A stretch of 64,000 bases of DNA, from positions 822,501-886,500 of the forward strand of contig NZ_CP112881.1 of NCBI RefSeq assembly GCF_026409565.1, given 5' to 3'. Source of the DNA: Sneathiella aquimaris. GTDB lineage: Bacteria; Pseudomonadota; Alphaproteobacteria; Sneathiellales; Sneathiellaceae. Under the pieces are notes generated by a model. The model was not told where the DNA came from. It did not search any database and saw nothing but the letters and a program-made list of their open reading frames with translations. This document shows positions 1-10,675 of the stretch, piece by piece; position 1 is the first letter of the stretch, and every line of letters starts with the position of its first letter. The translations under genes and the position numbers were made by a program.

Positions 1-2286
<2,286 letters not shown>

Positions 2287-2384
2287 GAGCACGTTCATGC
2301 ACAGTAGTCAAAACAGACACTCAATAAACGAGGCGCTTCCCTCAACGAAGCCCTCCGGATGTAATTTATATCTGTCTTTCGCCG

Positions 2385-2500
2385 GCCTGGTGGCTATGGC
2401 GGGAGGCCCGCACCCGATCCCATCCCGAACTCGGCAGTGAAAACTCCCAGCGCCGATGGTACTTTGTCTTAAGGCACGGAAGAGTAGGTCGCCGCCAGGC
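2385..2500 (+). rRNA. rrf: 5S ribosomal RNA
   Basis: A 116-nt 5S rRNA starts GCCTGGTGGC and ends GCCGCCAGGC, so the terminal helix closes. The central CCCGATCCCATCCCGAACTC block is diagnostic. It lies about 100 nt after 23S. It is flanked by complementary arms, TATCTGTCTTTCG before and CGAAAGACAGATA after, which would form a long stem typical of rRNA precursor processing by RNase III. Confidence 0.97.
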
Positions 2501-2538
2501 CTGCGAAAGACAGATATTAACCTCTCACAACGTCAAAC

Positions 2539-2567
2539 AAAAAAACACCCAAATGGGTGTTTTTTGC
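2539..2567 (+). terminator. Rho-independent terminator of the rRNA operon
   Basis: The stem AAACACCC / GGGTGTTT has a short AAAT loop, an A-run before it and a T-run after it. It lies between 5S and tRNA-fMet, so the tRNA may be read through or have its own promoter. No promoter is obvious in the short gap. Confidence 0.85.
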
Positions 2568-2585
2568 TATAACACTCTACACAAC

Positions 2586-2664
<79 letters not shown>

Positions 2665-2671
2665 TAAAACA

Positions 2672-2702
2672 CCCGCTAACTCAATAGGTTGGCGGGTTTT
2701 TT
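2672..2702 (+). terminator. Terminator after tRNA-fMet, supplied by the element
   Basis: The stem CCCGCTAAC / GTTGGCGGG (one G-U pair) is followed by six Ts. It lies just inside the element, so the incoming DNA restores both the tRNA 3' end and a terminator. A decayed relative of this terminator follows the tRNA remnant near 49050. Confidence 0.8.
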
Positions 2703-2732
2703 GATTTCGGCGAATATATCGGTAAATGCCGA

Positions 2733-2752
2733 CGGGGGACAAATGGGGGACA
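2733..2752. repeat. Left arm-type repeat of the integrative element
   Basis: CGGGGGACAAATGGGGGACA is repeated exactly and in the same orientation at 36179-36198, near the other end. Each copy contains two GGGGGACA units. Position 70-180 bp inside each att repeat suggests arm-type binding sites for the integrase. That role is inferred from position and symmetry. Confidence 0.7.
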
Positions 2753-2833
2753 GTTGAGATTGAAAATAACCAACATTTCCCAATAACCTTCAATCCTGAA
2801 AACGTTTTGACGTGTTCCCCAAGTTCCAGCCAG

Positions 2834-3739
2834 TCATAGGTAGAGTCCTTGTTTCATTTGATGCCCTTTTTGGGCGGTTATTGCAACATGCACCTGGGCA
2901 TGCCCAGGTGCATGTTGTTTCGTCCAGTTGATGTTGACTTCCATAGGCGTTAGCCCTTTGAGGCTTGAGTGCGGTCGCACATGGTTGTAGTCCCGTCGCC
3001 AGAGCGCTAACTCGGCCCGCGCATGGCGAACGCTTGTGAATAGGGTTTCGTTTAGACACTCATCGCGAAGCCGTCCGTTGAAGCTTTCAACGAAGGCGTT
3101 CTGGGTTGGCTTTCCCGGGGCGATATAATGCCAATCAACGGCCCGATCCTGAGACCATTTGAGAATAGCCATGCCGGTCAGCTCCGTTCCATTGTCGCTG
3201 ACAATGGTTTTGGGCTTGCTACGTATGGCGATGATGGTATCCAGTTCCCGTGCGACACGGCTGCCCGACAAGGACGTATCCGCGATTAGCCCCAGACATT
3301 CGCGGCTGAAGTCATCAACCACACAAAGAATACGGAAGCGACGGCCATCCATCAGGGCGTCGGAGACAAAATCCAGCGACCAACGCTGGTTAGGCCCGTT
3401 CGGAACGATCATTGGCGCACGTGTGCCCAAGGCCCGCTTACGTCCCTTGCGCCGCCGTACCGCCAGCCCTTCGTCTCGATACAGGCGCAATAACTTCTTC
3501 CTGTTCATGACAATACCCTCATGCTGCAAGAGAAAACCCAGCCGCCGGAACCCGAAACGACGACGCTCATTGGCAAGTTCACGCAATCGTTTACGGATAT
3601 CGGCATCGTCCGGCCGCCTTGAGCGGTAACGGACCATGCTTCGATCCACGCCAAGAATGGTGCACGCCCGCCGTTCACTCACGTCATGCATCTCGCAGGC
3701 ATGAGCGACAGCCGATCGCTTGACGGCAGGCGTCACCAT
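2834..3739 (-). CDS. IS3-family transposase OrfB (DDE integrase domain)
   Basis: A 301-residue frame. It has an HTH_21-like N-terminus followed by the rve retroviral-type catalytic domain. The DDE residues are visible: D in WSLDFVSD, D in [10 protein letters not shown] and E in [18 protein letters not shown]. It would normally be made as an OrfAB fusion by -1 frameshifting at the overlap with orfA (3733-3739), as in other IS3 elements. No damage is seen. The last codons run over a 34-bp perfect palindrome (2884-2917). Confidence 0.92.
   Translation of the reverse strand: MVTPAVKRSAVAHACEMHDVSERRACTILGVDRSMVRYRSRRPDDADIRKRLRELANERRRFGFRRLGFLLQHEGIVMNRKKLLRLYRDEGLAVRRRKGRKRALGTRAPMIVPNGPNQRWSLDFVSDALMDGRRFRILCVVDDFSRECLGLIADTSLSGSRVARELDTIIAIRSKPKTIVSDNGTELTGMAILKWSQDRAVDWHYIAPGKPTQNAFVESFNGRLRDECLNETLFTSVRHARAELALWRRDYNHVRPHSSLKGLTPMEVNINWTKQHAPGHAQVHVAITAQKGHQMKQGLYL
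2884..2917. other. 34-bp perfect palindrome inside the 3' end of the transposase gene
   Basis: Perfect inverted symmetry centred on GGGCATGCCC, lying in the codons for the transposase tail. It could fold as a long hairpin in RNA of either strand. It may block transcription entering the IS or end its transcript, but there is no T-run. Function not known. Confidence 0.6.
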
Positions 3740-3999
3740 TTTTTTGAATTGATATCTTTCAGAACCGCATTATCCAGCAGGCTCTCGGCCAGCAACTTCT
3801 TTAACTGGGCATTCTCCGATTCAAGGGCCTTCAGGCGCTTCGCATCGGATACCTGCATACCGCCATACTTGGATTTGTACTTGTAAAAAGTGGCTTCGCT
3901 GATGCCGTGACGGCGGCAAACGTCCGCCGTTCGTTGCCCCGACTCCTGTTCCTTTAAAATCCCGATAATCTGTTCTTCTGTAAATCGACTGCGCTTCAT
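3733..3999 (-). CDS. IS3-family transposase OrfA (HTH domain)
   Basis: An 88-residue protein starting [17 protein letters not shown], the standard N-terminus of IS407/IS3 OrfA. It has a helix-turn-helix ([22 protein letters not shown]) and a leucine-zipper-like end ([17 protein letters not shown]). It overlaps orfB by 7 nt in a different frame, the arrangement used for programmed frameshifting. The start ATG lies about 66 nt inside the terminal repeat. Confidence 0.92.
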   Translation of the reverse strand: MKRSRFTEEQIIGILKEQESGQRTADVCRRHGISEATFYKYKSKYGGMQVSDAKRLKALESENAQLKKLLAESLLDNAVLKDINSKKW

Positions 4000-4084
4000 A
4001 AATCCGTCTCCTCATGGGTGAACGGACTCTACATTAAACTGGAGGGAATTACGGGGAACACGTCAGTTTCAATCGGCCATCAGA

Positions 4085-6082
4085 TCATTCTTTGAAGCTC
4101 GGTGGTAAAGGAAGCCCCGGATTTTCTTTCGATGATTCTATGGCCCGTTCCAGAGCCTTTACGGGCACATCCAACGCAGTTTCATTGTCATCATTGGTCC
4201 GCTCACTGATTTCAGTCGCGGCGGCGACCTCTTCCCCTTCCGGATTACTGGGGGCCAGATCAAACGGATAATAGCGTTCATAAGGTTCCTGTTCCCGCCG
4301 AGGTATCGTTTGACCCCACAGAGCTTTTTCCTCTTCCAACGATCTTCTAAGGGCTTCGTTCTTGTAGGCGTATGGCGGCAGATCGGCTTTTATTGGATAC
4401 TCACCGGCGAAAACGATTATTGCCTTGTCCGAGAATTTCGGTCCCATGAGGTCTTGTGGCTTGGCAAGCGGAGTTTCCTCCCCCCATAGATTTTTGGCGG
4501 TGCCCAACCGGGTCGAGATCATATTGGCGGTTTTCTGATCGTTGGGCTGGAAATAGACTTGGCCCTTACAATTGGCAAGGATGGACTCCCATTTTGGATA
4601 CACCTCGCTCAATTGGGCAATGTCCTGTGTGATCAGCCAAAGCCGGATATCGACGCCGCCGACAATCGAGATTGCCCGTTCAATTTCCTCCATATAGCCA
4701 AGCTGTGGAAGTTCATCGAGCACAAAAAGCCATGGCCAGCGCGGAGACTTGAACATACGCTCTTCTGCGTCGTCTGGCATTGTTGGATCGTTGCGTAGTT
4801 CCGCCAAATGGCGTCCGTGTGTCTCGATCAGACCATTGATATGCTGCCCGACCAGCACTCGCAACACAGAGCGATAGGTATTTATTTTCTCCGGCGGAAT
4901 GATGAAATACAGGCTCGCCGCTTCGCCATGATGCCGTTCTCCACCGGCGATCACTGGCCCAGGCGGGACGCCGTTGTACGGTGCGCTGTTAAAAGCATGG
5001 CGGTCGTTGAACCACAGCGTTTCCATATCCCAGCCATCGCTGCTTTCCGCTGTGATTTGTGCGATTTCATCGTTCAACCAAACACTTAATTGCACCCGCA
5101 ATGTTGTGTTGATTGACTGGAATAGGGTCTCCGGTTCAGTTTCAATGCGCCGTCCGAGCAGGCGCAGACGCTCATAGGTAGATTTTTGGAGCTTTTCCCC
5201 GAAAAGGGTCAGGTCATCTTTGCCCATGTGGAGCAACCGCACAACTTCAGCCATGTTGCGCTTTTCGCGTTCTGGTAAAGTCCGAACGTGGAAAATGATA
5301 CCCGTGAGTAGTTCCTTCCCCGCTTCATCCCAAAAGCGGTCTCGACTCATTGGTTCAACCAGAAGATCGGACAACACCGCCGCGTCGGACCAACTTTTAA
5401 TTTCCGCGAGAGGATTGAAACAGTCAGAGCGGCCGCATTTTCCAAAAGGGTCGAAAGTGAACAGGGAGCCGAACATATCCCGCCGCCAAGCCGTGTTCTG
5501 ATAATTCTCGCCCTTGGGATCGAGTATGATGGCCGGTCCCATGTAATTCAGGAGGTTGGGGATGATATAGCGCTGCCCCTTTCCAGAGCGGGTCGGCGCA
5601 ACTGTCAAAAGATGGCCTTCACCGCGAAAGCAAACCGATACGGCGCGCGAATCTGGCAAACCGTCTGTCAGCCCGCCAAGCACCAGAGCATCCTCAACTT
5701 CTTCGCCCCTGGGGAGTATATAGCCCGAATCGACCAGGCGGTTCGGGTCCATCCAGAAACCTTGCTCGCATATATTTTTGATGATCTGCCCGTATTCATC
5801 GGGCGCTGAAGGAAATACTACGGCGGCGATATACTTTCGAGCAGCGGCCAACTCGCCGTTCCAAAGTAATCCGCTGTATTCAGCCCGTATATGAGGATCG
5901 ATTGGAATGTCCTGCAAAAGATCGAGCACATTGCGAAGAACAGGATCGAGTTCCCGTCGGAGTTTCTGACCGCGTTCGCGCTGTTCCCGGCGCATCCGCT
6001 CCTGTTTTGCCTTTCGGCTTTCGCCAAACAACAAATTCCAAACCATGATCGAAATCCATAATCTCAATGTAACTTCATACAT
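4085..6082 (-). CDS. VirD4/TraG-family coupling protein, apparently without membrane anchor
   Basis: About 665 residues. The Walker A motif is near residue 165 (APTRSGKGQ), followed by a P-loop core of the VirD4 type (IILDPKGENY). The Walker B-like stretch WLFVLDELPQLGY and the ITQDIAQL motif come later. Such ATPases link the relaxosome to a type IV secretion channel. Here the N-terminus is charged (RKAKQERMRREQRERG) and lacks the two expected membrane helices. Possible starts are TTG 6112, ATG 6082 and ATG 6046; I chose 6082 and no ribosome site decides it. No secretion genes are nearby, so it would plug into another element's channel. The downstream IS does not disrupt it. Confidence 0.88.
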   Translation of the reverse strand: MYEVTLRLWISIMVWNLLFGESRKAKQERMRREQRERGQKLRRELDPVLRNVLDLLQDIPIDPHIRAEYSGLLWNGELAAARKYIAAVVFPSAPDEYGQIIKNICEQGFWMDPNRLVDSGYILPRGEEVEDALVLGGLTDGLPDSRAVSVCFRGEGHLLTVAPTRSGKGQRYIIPNLLNYMGPAIILDPKGENYQNTAWRRDMFGSLFTFDPFGKCGRSDCFNPLAEIKSWSDAAVLSDLLVEPMSRDRFWDEAGKELLTGIIFHVRTLPEREKRNMAEVVRLLHMGKDDLTLFGEKLQKSTYERLRLLGRRIETEPETLFQSINTTLRVQLSVWLNDEIAQITAESSDGWDMETLWFNDRHAFNSAPYNGVPPGPVIAGGERHHGEAASLYFIIPPEKINTYRSVLRVLVGQHINGLIETHGRHLAELRNDPTMPDDAEERMFKSPRWPWLFVLDELPQLGYMEEIERAISIVGGVDIRLWLITQDIAQLSEVYPKWESILANCKGQVYFQPNDQKTANMISTRLGTAKNLWGEETPLAKPQDLMGPKFSDKAIIVFAGEYPIKADLPPYAYKNEALRRSLEEEKALWGQTIPRREQEPYERYYPFDLAPSNPEGEEVAAATEISERTNDDNETALDVPVKALERAIESSKENPGLPLPPSFKE

Positions 6083-6128
6083 AGCATGAATCAGCCGATG
6101 GTTGTTCAGCAAAAAAATACTATCTGCA

Positions 6129-6160
6129 AAAGCCGCCTCATCACATGATGAGGCGGCTTT
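6129..6160. terminator. Strong hairpin between the 78-codon gene and the coupling-protein gene
   Basis: A perfect 15-bp stem (AAAGCCGCCTCATCA and its complement) around a 2-nt centre. On the minus strand it is followed within 20 nt by a run of Ts. It would stop or attenuate transcription from the small upstream gene into the coupling-protein gene. Confidence 0.6.
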
Positions 6161-6166
6161 GTTGAT

Positions 6167-6403
6167 TTAACGCCAACGGTCATCTTCACGCGAAGGGGGA
6201 TAGTAGTGACGCCCCATCTCCCGTTCGTCACGTTCGTCTTCCATTTGCATAGTTATCGTTGCGCCAACGGCCCCCCAAAATATCGCCCGATCTTGATCGC
6301 CGCAGACCCGTGCTTCATAGTTGCGCATGAAGGCCACTTCGCCAGCCCTGCGACCGTATTCCCGGCGCAGTTCAAGCGCCTTTTTTTCCAATGCGTCTTT
6401 CAT
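6167..6403 (-). CDS. Small charged protein upstream of the coupling-protein gene
   Basis: A 78-residue frame. The ATG at 6403 has a purine-rich ribosome site just before it (GAAGGGAAGTGGGTC). The product is hydrophilic with many Arg and Glu residues and ends in RREYDDRW-like charged residues. I do not recognise the family. Its place before the coupling-protein gene on the same strand suggests a mobilization-linked or regulatory role. The good ribosome site and in-family composition support a real gene. Confidence 0.55.
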   Translation of the reverse strand: MKDALEKKALELRREYGRRAGEVAFMRNYEARVCGDQDRAIFWGAVGATITMQMEDERDEREMGRHYYPPSREDDRWR

Positions 6404-6833
6404 GACCCACTTCCCTTCTTTTTATTGTTTATAGGTGAAGTGCACTTCATTGGCTTATGGCGTTGTAAGCCTGCCAAAACCGACAGCCGCCTGACATCCG
6501 TCATAAGGGGTAATCCGTTTGTGGTAGAAGGCCCGATACACGGATAAGCCTTACTATCTGACCCGTGTTTCCGTAATCCTCCCTCCTTACCTGTCATGGC
6601 TTTTCTTCTTCGAGGCAGTCCTGACAGAGGCATCGCAGGAGGCAAGGTTTCGGGCAACGATTTTTTCCCCGGCCTTTGACCTCCTCGCGCACCAAAAAAT
6701 CTCCCCCTCCACCTCTCCGCCTACGGCTATGTCCCTGACGGGATGCCTCCTGCTCTTACTGCCTCTGTCTTCTTGGCTGCCATCAGAAAAGCCGCAACGG
6801 GTGCGGCTTCAGGAAGATTAAGGAGACATTGAA
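6404..6833. promoter_or_regulatory. Divergent intergenic region with operator-like palindrome and leader hairpin
   Basis: 430 bp without a convincing gene. A perfect 14-bp palindrome, TGAAGTGCACTTCA, lies at 6436-6449, about 35 nt before the minus-strand 78-codon gene, and is a candidate operator. Before the plus-strand ArdC-like gene, GCCGCAACGGGTGCGGC forms a small hairpin (6791-6807), followed by the ribosome site AAGGAGA and ATG 6834. The rest is C-rich leader-like DNA. Confidence 0.45.
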
Positions 6834-7748
6834 ATGGCACAGACAGGAAAGACCAAACCGGATATTTACGAGCAGGTAACTCGACAGATTATCACCTGTA
6901 TTGAGCAAGGTGCTGGCGAATGGCAGATGCCCTGGCATCGGTCAGGAACCGGGCTGAACCGCCCCCTCAATATCGACACCAACAATGCTTATCGGGGGAT
7001 CAACGTAGTAGCTCTTTGGGCATCGGCCCAGGTACGTGGATTTAGCACCGGAACATGGGGCACCTATCGCCAATGGCAGAACAAAGGCTGTCAGGTGCGC
7101 AAAGGTGAAAAATCCTCGCTCGTGATCTTCTACAAGGAGTTTGCCGTCGAAGACGATAACGCCGCCCCTGATGAAACAACACTCGAAACCCGCCGTGTTG
7201 CGCGGGCATCCCATGTCTTCAATGCAGATCAAGTGGATGGCTATGAAGAACCAAGCACATCGGAACCTGTGGATCCTATTGTTCGCAGCTCTACAGCCGA
7301 TCACTTTGTCCAAGCCACCGGTGCCGATATCCGACATGGTGGGCAACGAGCCTTCTATCAGTCCCAGGATGACTTTATCCAAATGCCGGAGGAAGCCCGC
7401 TTTGTCGGTTCCGAAACCAGCACGGCGACCGAGAGCTACTATGCGACAATGCTACATGAGTTGACCCATTGGAGCGGTCACAAACGCCGATGTGATCGCG
7501 AATTCGGCAAGCGCTTCGGGGACAATGCTTATGCCATGGAAGAACTTGTGGCCGAACTTGGTGCCGCCTTCCTCTGTGCCGATCTTGGCATTACCAATGA
7601 ACCAAGGCCGGATCACGCAGCTTATCTCGACGGTTGGTTAAATGTTCTGAAAGCCGATAAGAAAGCTATCTTCACCGCCGCCAGCCAGGCTGCAAGAGCA
7701 ACGGACTTCCTGACCGGATTGCTGGATCGAGACAGGGAAGCGGCCTAA
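6834..7748 (+). CDS. ArdC-like anti-restriction protein (ssDNA-binding N-terminus plus zincin-like metallopeptidase)
   Basis: 304 residues. The N-terminal ArdC domain begins DIYEQVTRQII and contains the typical W-Q-MPWH and RGINVVALW segments. A zinc metallopeptidase-like domain follows, with HELTHWSGH at about residues 208-216 and a helper EELVAELGA near 237. ArdC-type proteins shield incoming single-stranded DNA from restriction during conjugation. Here the protein travels on the same element as a type III restriction set, so it may protect the element in new hosts before self-methylation. The ATG has AAGGAGA 7 nt upstream. A terminator overlaps the stop codon. Confidence 0.87.
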   Translation: MAQTGKTKPDIYEQVTRQIITCIEQGAGEWQMPWHRSGTGLNRPLNIDTNNAYRGINVVALWASAQVRGFSTGTWGTYRQWQNKGCQVRKGEKSSLVIFYKEFAVEDDNAAPDETTLETRRVARASHVFNADQVDGYEEPSTSEPVDPIVRSSTADHFVQATGADIRHGGQRAFYQSQDDFIQMPEEARFVGSETSTATESYYATMLHELTHWSGHKRRCDREFGKRFGDNAYAMEELVAELGAAFLCADLGITNEPRPDHAAYLDGWLNVLKADKKAIFTAASQAARATDFLTGLLDRDREAA

Positions 7749-7759
7749 TGGCCGCTTTT
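7738..7759 (+). terminator. Terminator overlapping the ArdC stop codon
   Basis: AAGCGGCC, a TAAT loop and GGCCGCTT followed by TT and a C-run. The TAA stop codon (7746-7748) forms the loop. It separates the ArdC-like gene from the convergent HTH gene. Confidence 0.7.
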
Positions 7760-7773
7760 CCCCTAGCTGCAAG

Positions 7774-8100
7774 TCATTTATGGTGATAATTCAAAAAGAA
7801 GTAGTGGAGCGAAATGTCGAATATTTCACATATTGCATAGAGGCGGCTTGCGGAAAGGCGGTTCGTTGCGTTTTCGTATTTTTGGACTTGCTGATATGAA
7901 ACGCCAAGAGAGGCGCTCAGATCGATTTGGGACAGCCCGTAGGCCTTCCTCAGCATTTTAATGCGTTGGCCAATATGTCTGTCAATTTCTTTCAGTTGGT
8001 CCTTGTCGCTGAAATCCAATCCATGCTTCCTCCTTTGTCTGTGAGCCGGATGTTCAAAACCCCGAAACGATGAGGCGCATCGCTTTTGGGTCGCACCCAT
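7774..8100 (-). CDS. XRE-family helix-turn-helix regulator
   Basis: About 108 residues. A lambda-repressor-type HTH fills the C-terminal half: IGQRIKMLRKAYGLSQIDL, then GVSYQQVQKYENATNRLSA, then ASRLYAICEIF. This layout is common in alphaproteobacterial regulators of plasmids and phages. The start is uncertain: ATG 8100 is used, an upstream ATG at 8163 is also open, and the region before the HTH is poorly conserved in such proteins. It is probably the repressor of an element operon. The likely target is the palindrome at 8241-8260 just upstream. Confidence 0.75.
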   Translation of the reverse strand: MGATQKRCASSFRGFEHPAHRQRRKHGLDFSDKDQLKEIDRHIGQRIKMLRKAYGLSQIDLSASLGVSYQQVQKYENATNRLSASRLYAICEIFDISLHYFFLNYHHK

Positions 8101-8689
8101 GACCCGGAACTGGGGACAATGCGGCCTTGGACATAACGATGCCATCCGGCCTTGTTGGAACAAAGGCCGTCGTTTCAGGATTTTGAAGTCCTGTTGCTAG
8201 AATACCATATGTTCTTATTATGTTCTATTTTGATGTTTTAAGGGGGAAAGCTTTCCCCCTGGCCTTAATCCGCACGCCTTGCCTTGCGGTTTTTGGCGCA
8301 CCCCCTTCAAGCGGGGATACCCCGCAACGCCCCGAATATGGCCGTCTTGTTGGCCGGTAGTTTGTTCGTCCGGTTTCCCGGACGCATGAGTTCTTGATCT
8401 ACCAGCTTACATCAGAACCCGTTGCATTATGGATTTTTGGAATACACAGCCACTAGGAGCACATCAAGTGCTCCGTCCGACCTGCCCGCACCTGTCGCTT
8501 TGCTCCCGTGTTGGACGGATACCCTTCTTGCGAAGGCGGCTTCTTGAAATGCCACGGAACCCGATACGCTCTCCCTTTTACTGATTTCCCATAGATCACT
8601 GGCGCTCTCTCGGTTGCTCGCCGCTGGGCAGAAGAACATGCGCGGGGTGATGTGCCTCGCATTGAATTAAACGACTGAAAGGGAAACAC
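8101..8689. promoter_or_regulatory. Long structured region between the XRE regulator and the DUF2958 gene
   Basis: 590 bp without a supported gene. A perfect 20-bp palindrome of the form AGGGGGAAAG plus its complement lies at 8241-8260 and could be the XRE operator. Several hairpins follow, such as CGTCCGG/CCGGACG near 8370. A larger one at 8473-8518 has a 9-bp stem (CCGTCCGAC/GTTGGACGG) and a loop containing TCGCTTTGCTCCCGT. A related hairpin with a different stem precedes another element gene at 10939-10978. The DUF2958 ribosome site is GAAAGGGA before ATG 8690. Confidence 0.4.
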
Positions 8690-9052
8690 ATGAAACTTCT
8701 GGGGAAACGGCAGCGCGTTCGAATGCTGGTGAATGGACAACGCAATGCACAGCGAATGGAGAACGAAGGCGACACGTATGACTTCTGGCCAGTTGTGAAG
8801 CTGTTCAACCCGTGTGGGGCTGGAACATGGCTTCTCACCGAGCTTGATCCCGATGACCCCGATATTGCATTCGGTCTGTGTGATCTTGGGATGGGTTGTC
8901 CTGAATTGGGGAGCGTTCGTCTGTCCGAGCTTGAAAGTATCAAGCTTATGGGCGGTGCGCTCGGGATTGAGCGGGACATACATTTCAAGGCAAAGAAAAG
9001 CTTGCGCGCTTATGCTGTTGAAGCTCGTCAACATGAAGTCATCAAAGCGTGA
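8690..9052 (+). CDS. DUF2958 family protein
   Basis: 120 residues, matching from memory the DUF2958 pattern: MKLL start, then NGQRN...D..PVVKLFNPCGAGTWLLTELDPDD, then FGLCDLGMGCPELGSVRL. These small proteins occur on plasmids, integrative elements and phages; their function is unknown. The stop lies about 10 nt before the next gene, whose ribosome site GAGGA overlaps this stop, so the two are probably co-translated. Confidence 0.85.
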   Translation: MKLLGKRQRVRMLVNGQRNAQRMENEGDTYDFWPVVKLFNPCGAGTWLLTELDPDDPDIAFGLCDLGMGCPELGSVRLSELESIKLMGGALGIERDIHFKAKKSLRAYAVEARQHEVIKA

Positions 9053-9062
9053 GGAAATGGGT

Positions 9063-9662
9063 ATGTTCGATTTTTCCATTTCCTATCGCCAGGACGGCAA
9101 GGATCTCCATGCGGAGATTCTTGCCCCATACGCTGAAGATATCGCCGAAGCAACCAAGTCGGATCAGATGGCTTTCATTACTGAAACGGCCTGTGCGCTT
9201 ATTCCACAAATGAACAAAGATATCCTTGTGGAGGGGGCAGGGACAGCAGTAAACCGCCCTCTGAGCTATCGCAAATTTAGCGCCTTACAGAAACTGGCCT
9301 GTAAGGTTGATGGCAGTGACAAATGCCCTGCGGATTGGGGGCGGATATTTAAAAAGGCCGTCTGTTCACCAGATGGAAAGGAACCATTACCCGGTCAAAT
9401 GGGCAGCTTTGTTCTCGATTATCAAGGTGTGTCCGTGCGCGTTGATTATGAGCCTGATTGGTGCAGCGTGACTGATCATCTCACCTTGCGCAGTATCTCT
9501 CCTGAAAGGCAGCCGTTACCTGTTTCAGGTACAGGCTATAAATCCCATTTTCTGAGCCGTGCCGATATTGTGTCAGCGGGTGGGGTTCAAAGCTGGGTGG
9601 TTGCCTTTCTCGACTGGGGTGCGAAGGAAAACGAGAGCTGGGGACAACAGTCTCTGTTCTGA
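9063..9662 (+). CDS. Protein of unknown function, second gene after DUF2958
   Basis: About 199 residues starting MFDFSISYRQDGKDLHAEIL. I do not recognise the family. It looks soluble with no membrane segments. The start ATG 9063 is chosen because GAGG at 9051-9054 sits 8 nt before it; ATG 9057 and longer upstream readings are possible but overlap DUF2958. The operon position with DUF2958 suggests an accessory plasmid function. Confidence 0.6.
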   Translation: MFDFSISYRQDGKDLHAEILAPYAEDIAEATKSDQMAFITETACALIPQMNKDILVEGAGTAVNRPLSYRKFSALQKLACKVDGSDKCPADWGRIFKKAVCSPDGKEPLPGQMGSFVLDYQGVSVRVDYEPDWCSVTDHLTLRSISPERQPLPVSGTGYKSHFLSRADIVSAGGVQSWVVAFLDWGAKENESWGQQSLF

Positions 9663-10124
9663 TTAGAGAGCAGTGCGGATGCCGTCATAGGGCCTTTGTA
9701 TCCAGAGCGATTATCGTGCCTTTGTTAGTTTCCGAACATCAAGAAATCAGCTTCCGTGGCAATCACAATCAGGGTGCTGGTTTGAAGCTCGCGAAAGTTC
9801 AAGCGTGTCATGTGCCTATTGTGCAGTCCGATGCCTTGTTGACATGAGAGTGTTTCCATCAGCGCCAGTCAGCCCCGCCCTTCGTTGCCTTTCCTTTCAT
9901 GGCGCGCATAGCCCTCGTCGCGATGGGCAGCAACGTGGCCAATGAATTTTCTTCCCCTGGCGACAGGTCGCCATTCCTCGCGGAACAAGAAAAGTAATTG
10001 CCCCCGTCCTCCACTCCGTTCCGGCCTTGCAGGTGCAACCCCTCGCTAAAAACGAGGACTTCTTTGAGCCATGGAAAGGCCACGAAGGACGCGGCCTCAA
10101 ACACAAAATTGAAGGAAAAATATC
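9663..10124. other. Intergenic stretch with no supported gene
   Basis: 462 bp between two plasmid-type genes. No frame with a good start and ribosome site was found on either strand. The second half is C-rich and reads like the long leaders before other element genes. The DUF736 ribosome site, AAGGAAAAAT, is just before ATG 10125. Confidence 0.4.
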
Positions 10125-10433
10125 ATGGCAACAATTGGAACATTTACCTGCGTAAACGACGTATTCAACGGAGAACTCGAAACACTCACCGTCAAAGCCA
10201 AGATCAGCATTGCGATCATCACCAAGGAAAAAGAAGGCATGCCTGACTATCGGGTCACCGCAGGAAAATCTGAAATCGGCGCAGGCTGGATACGCAAATC
10301 CAAAGGCGGAAGCGAGTACATCTCTATCAAAATCGACGACCCTGTTTGGCCAGCTCCGATCTATGCCAACCTCATCGAGCGCAACGGCTCTCACAAGCTC
10401 ATCTGGAACCGCAAAGGCTCGACCAAGGCCTAA
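10125..10433 (+). CDS. DUF736 family protein
   Basis: 102 residues starting MATIGTFTCVNDVFNGELETL. The start and the IGAGWIRKSKGG.EYISIKIDDPVWPAPIYANL block are typical of DUF736. These proteins are frequent on alphaproteobacterial plasmids and integrative elements; function is unknown. A strong ribosome site (AAGGA) precedes the ATG. It supports the plasmid-like origin of the element. Confidence 0.9.
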   Translation: MATIGTFTCVNDVFNGELETLTVKAKISIAIITKEKEGMPDYRVTAGKSEIGAGWIRKSKGGSEYISIKIDDPVWPAPIYANLIERNGSHKLIWNRKGSTKA

Positions 10434-10501
10434 CGTCGCGAGACAAGGGCTGGTCAATGCCAGCCCTTCTTCCCTTCAAATATCTTTTCTGGAGAATTCC
10501 A

Positions 10502-10675
10502 ATGACTTTCATCTTCGCTCTGTTCCTCGTTCCCGCAGTTTTCATTGCCAATAACCTCTATGGACATGACGGCATTACCGCCGTGCTTATCGGAGCGCCC
10601 TTTGTAGTTCCGGCGCTGGCCCTTCTGGAAGGGCTGCTAAAGGGGATCGCAATGCTGTTCCGCAATCGCACCTGA
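10502..10675 (+). CDS. Small membrane protein (57 residues)
   Basis: Starts MTFIFALFLVPAVFIANNLYG, with TGGAGAATTCC as ribosome site. It has two hydrophobic segments (residues about 2-17 and 28-50) and a short basic end. It lies 68 nt after DUF736 in the same direction and is probably co-transcribed. I do not recognise the family. Similar two-helix proteins often accompany DUF736 genes, but the role here is unknown. Confidence 0.6.
   Translation: MTFIFALFLVPAVFIANNLYGHDGITAVLIGAPFVVPALALLEGLLKGIAMLFRNRT

Larger units (their letters stand above)
2808..4065 (-). mobile_element. IS3-family insertion sequence (IS407-like group), complete
   Basis: A 1258-bp element with ends TGACGTGTTCCCC at 2808 and the inverted copy GGGGAACACGTCA ending at 4065. 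Similarity between the ends continues inward (TTCC, CCAGT, TAGAGTCC). A 4-bp target duplication, GTTT, flanks both ends (2804-2807 and 4066-4069), the length expected for this group. It holds overlapping orfA and orfB on the minus strand. Intact ends and frames suggest a recent arrival. It landed at the left edge of the larger element, just before the coupling-protein gene. Confidence 0.93.
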
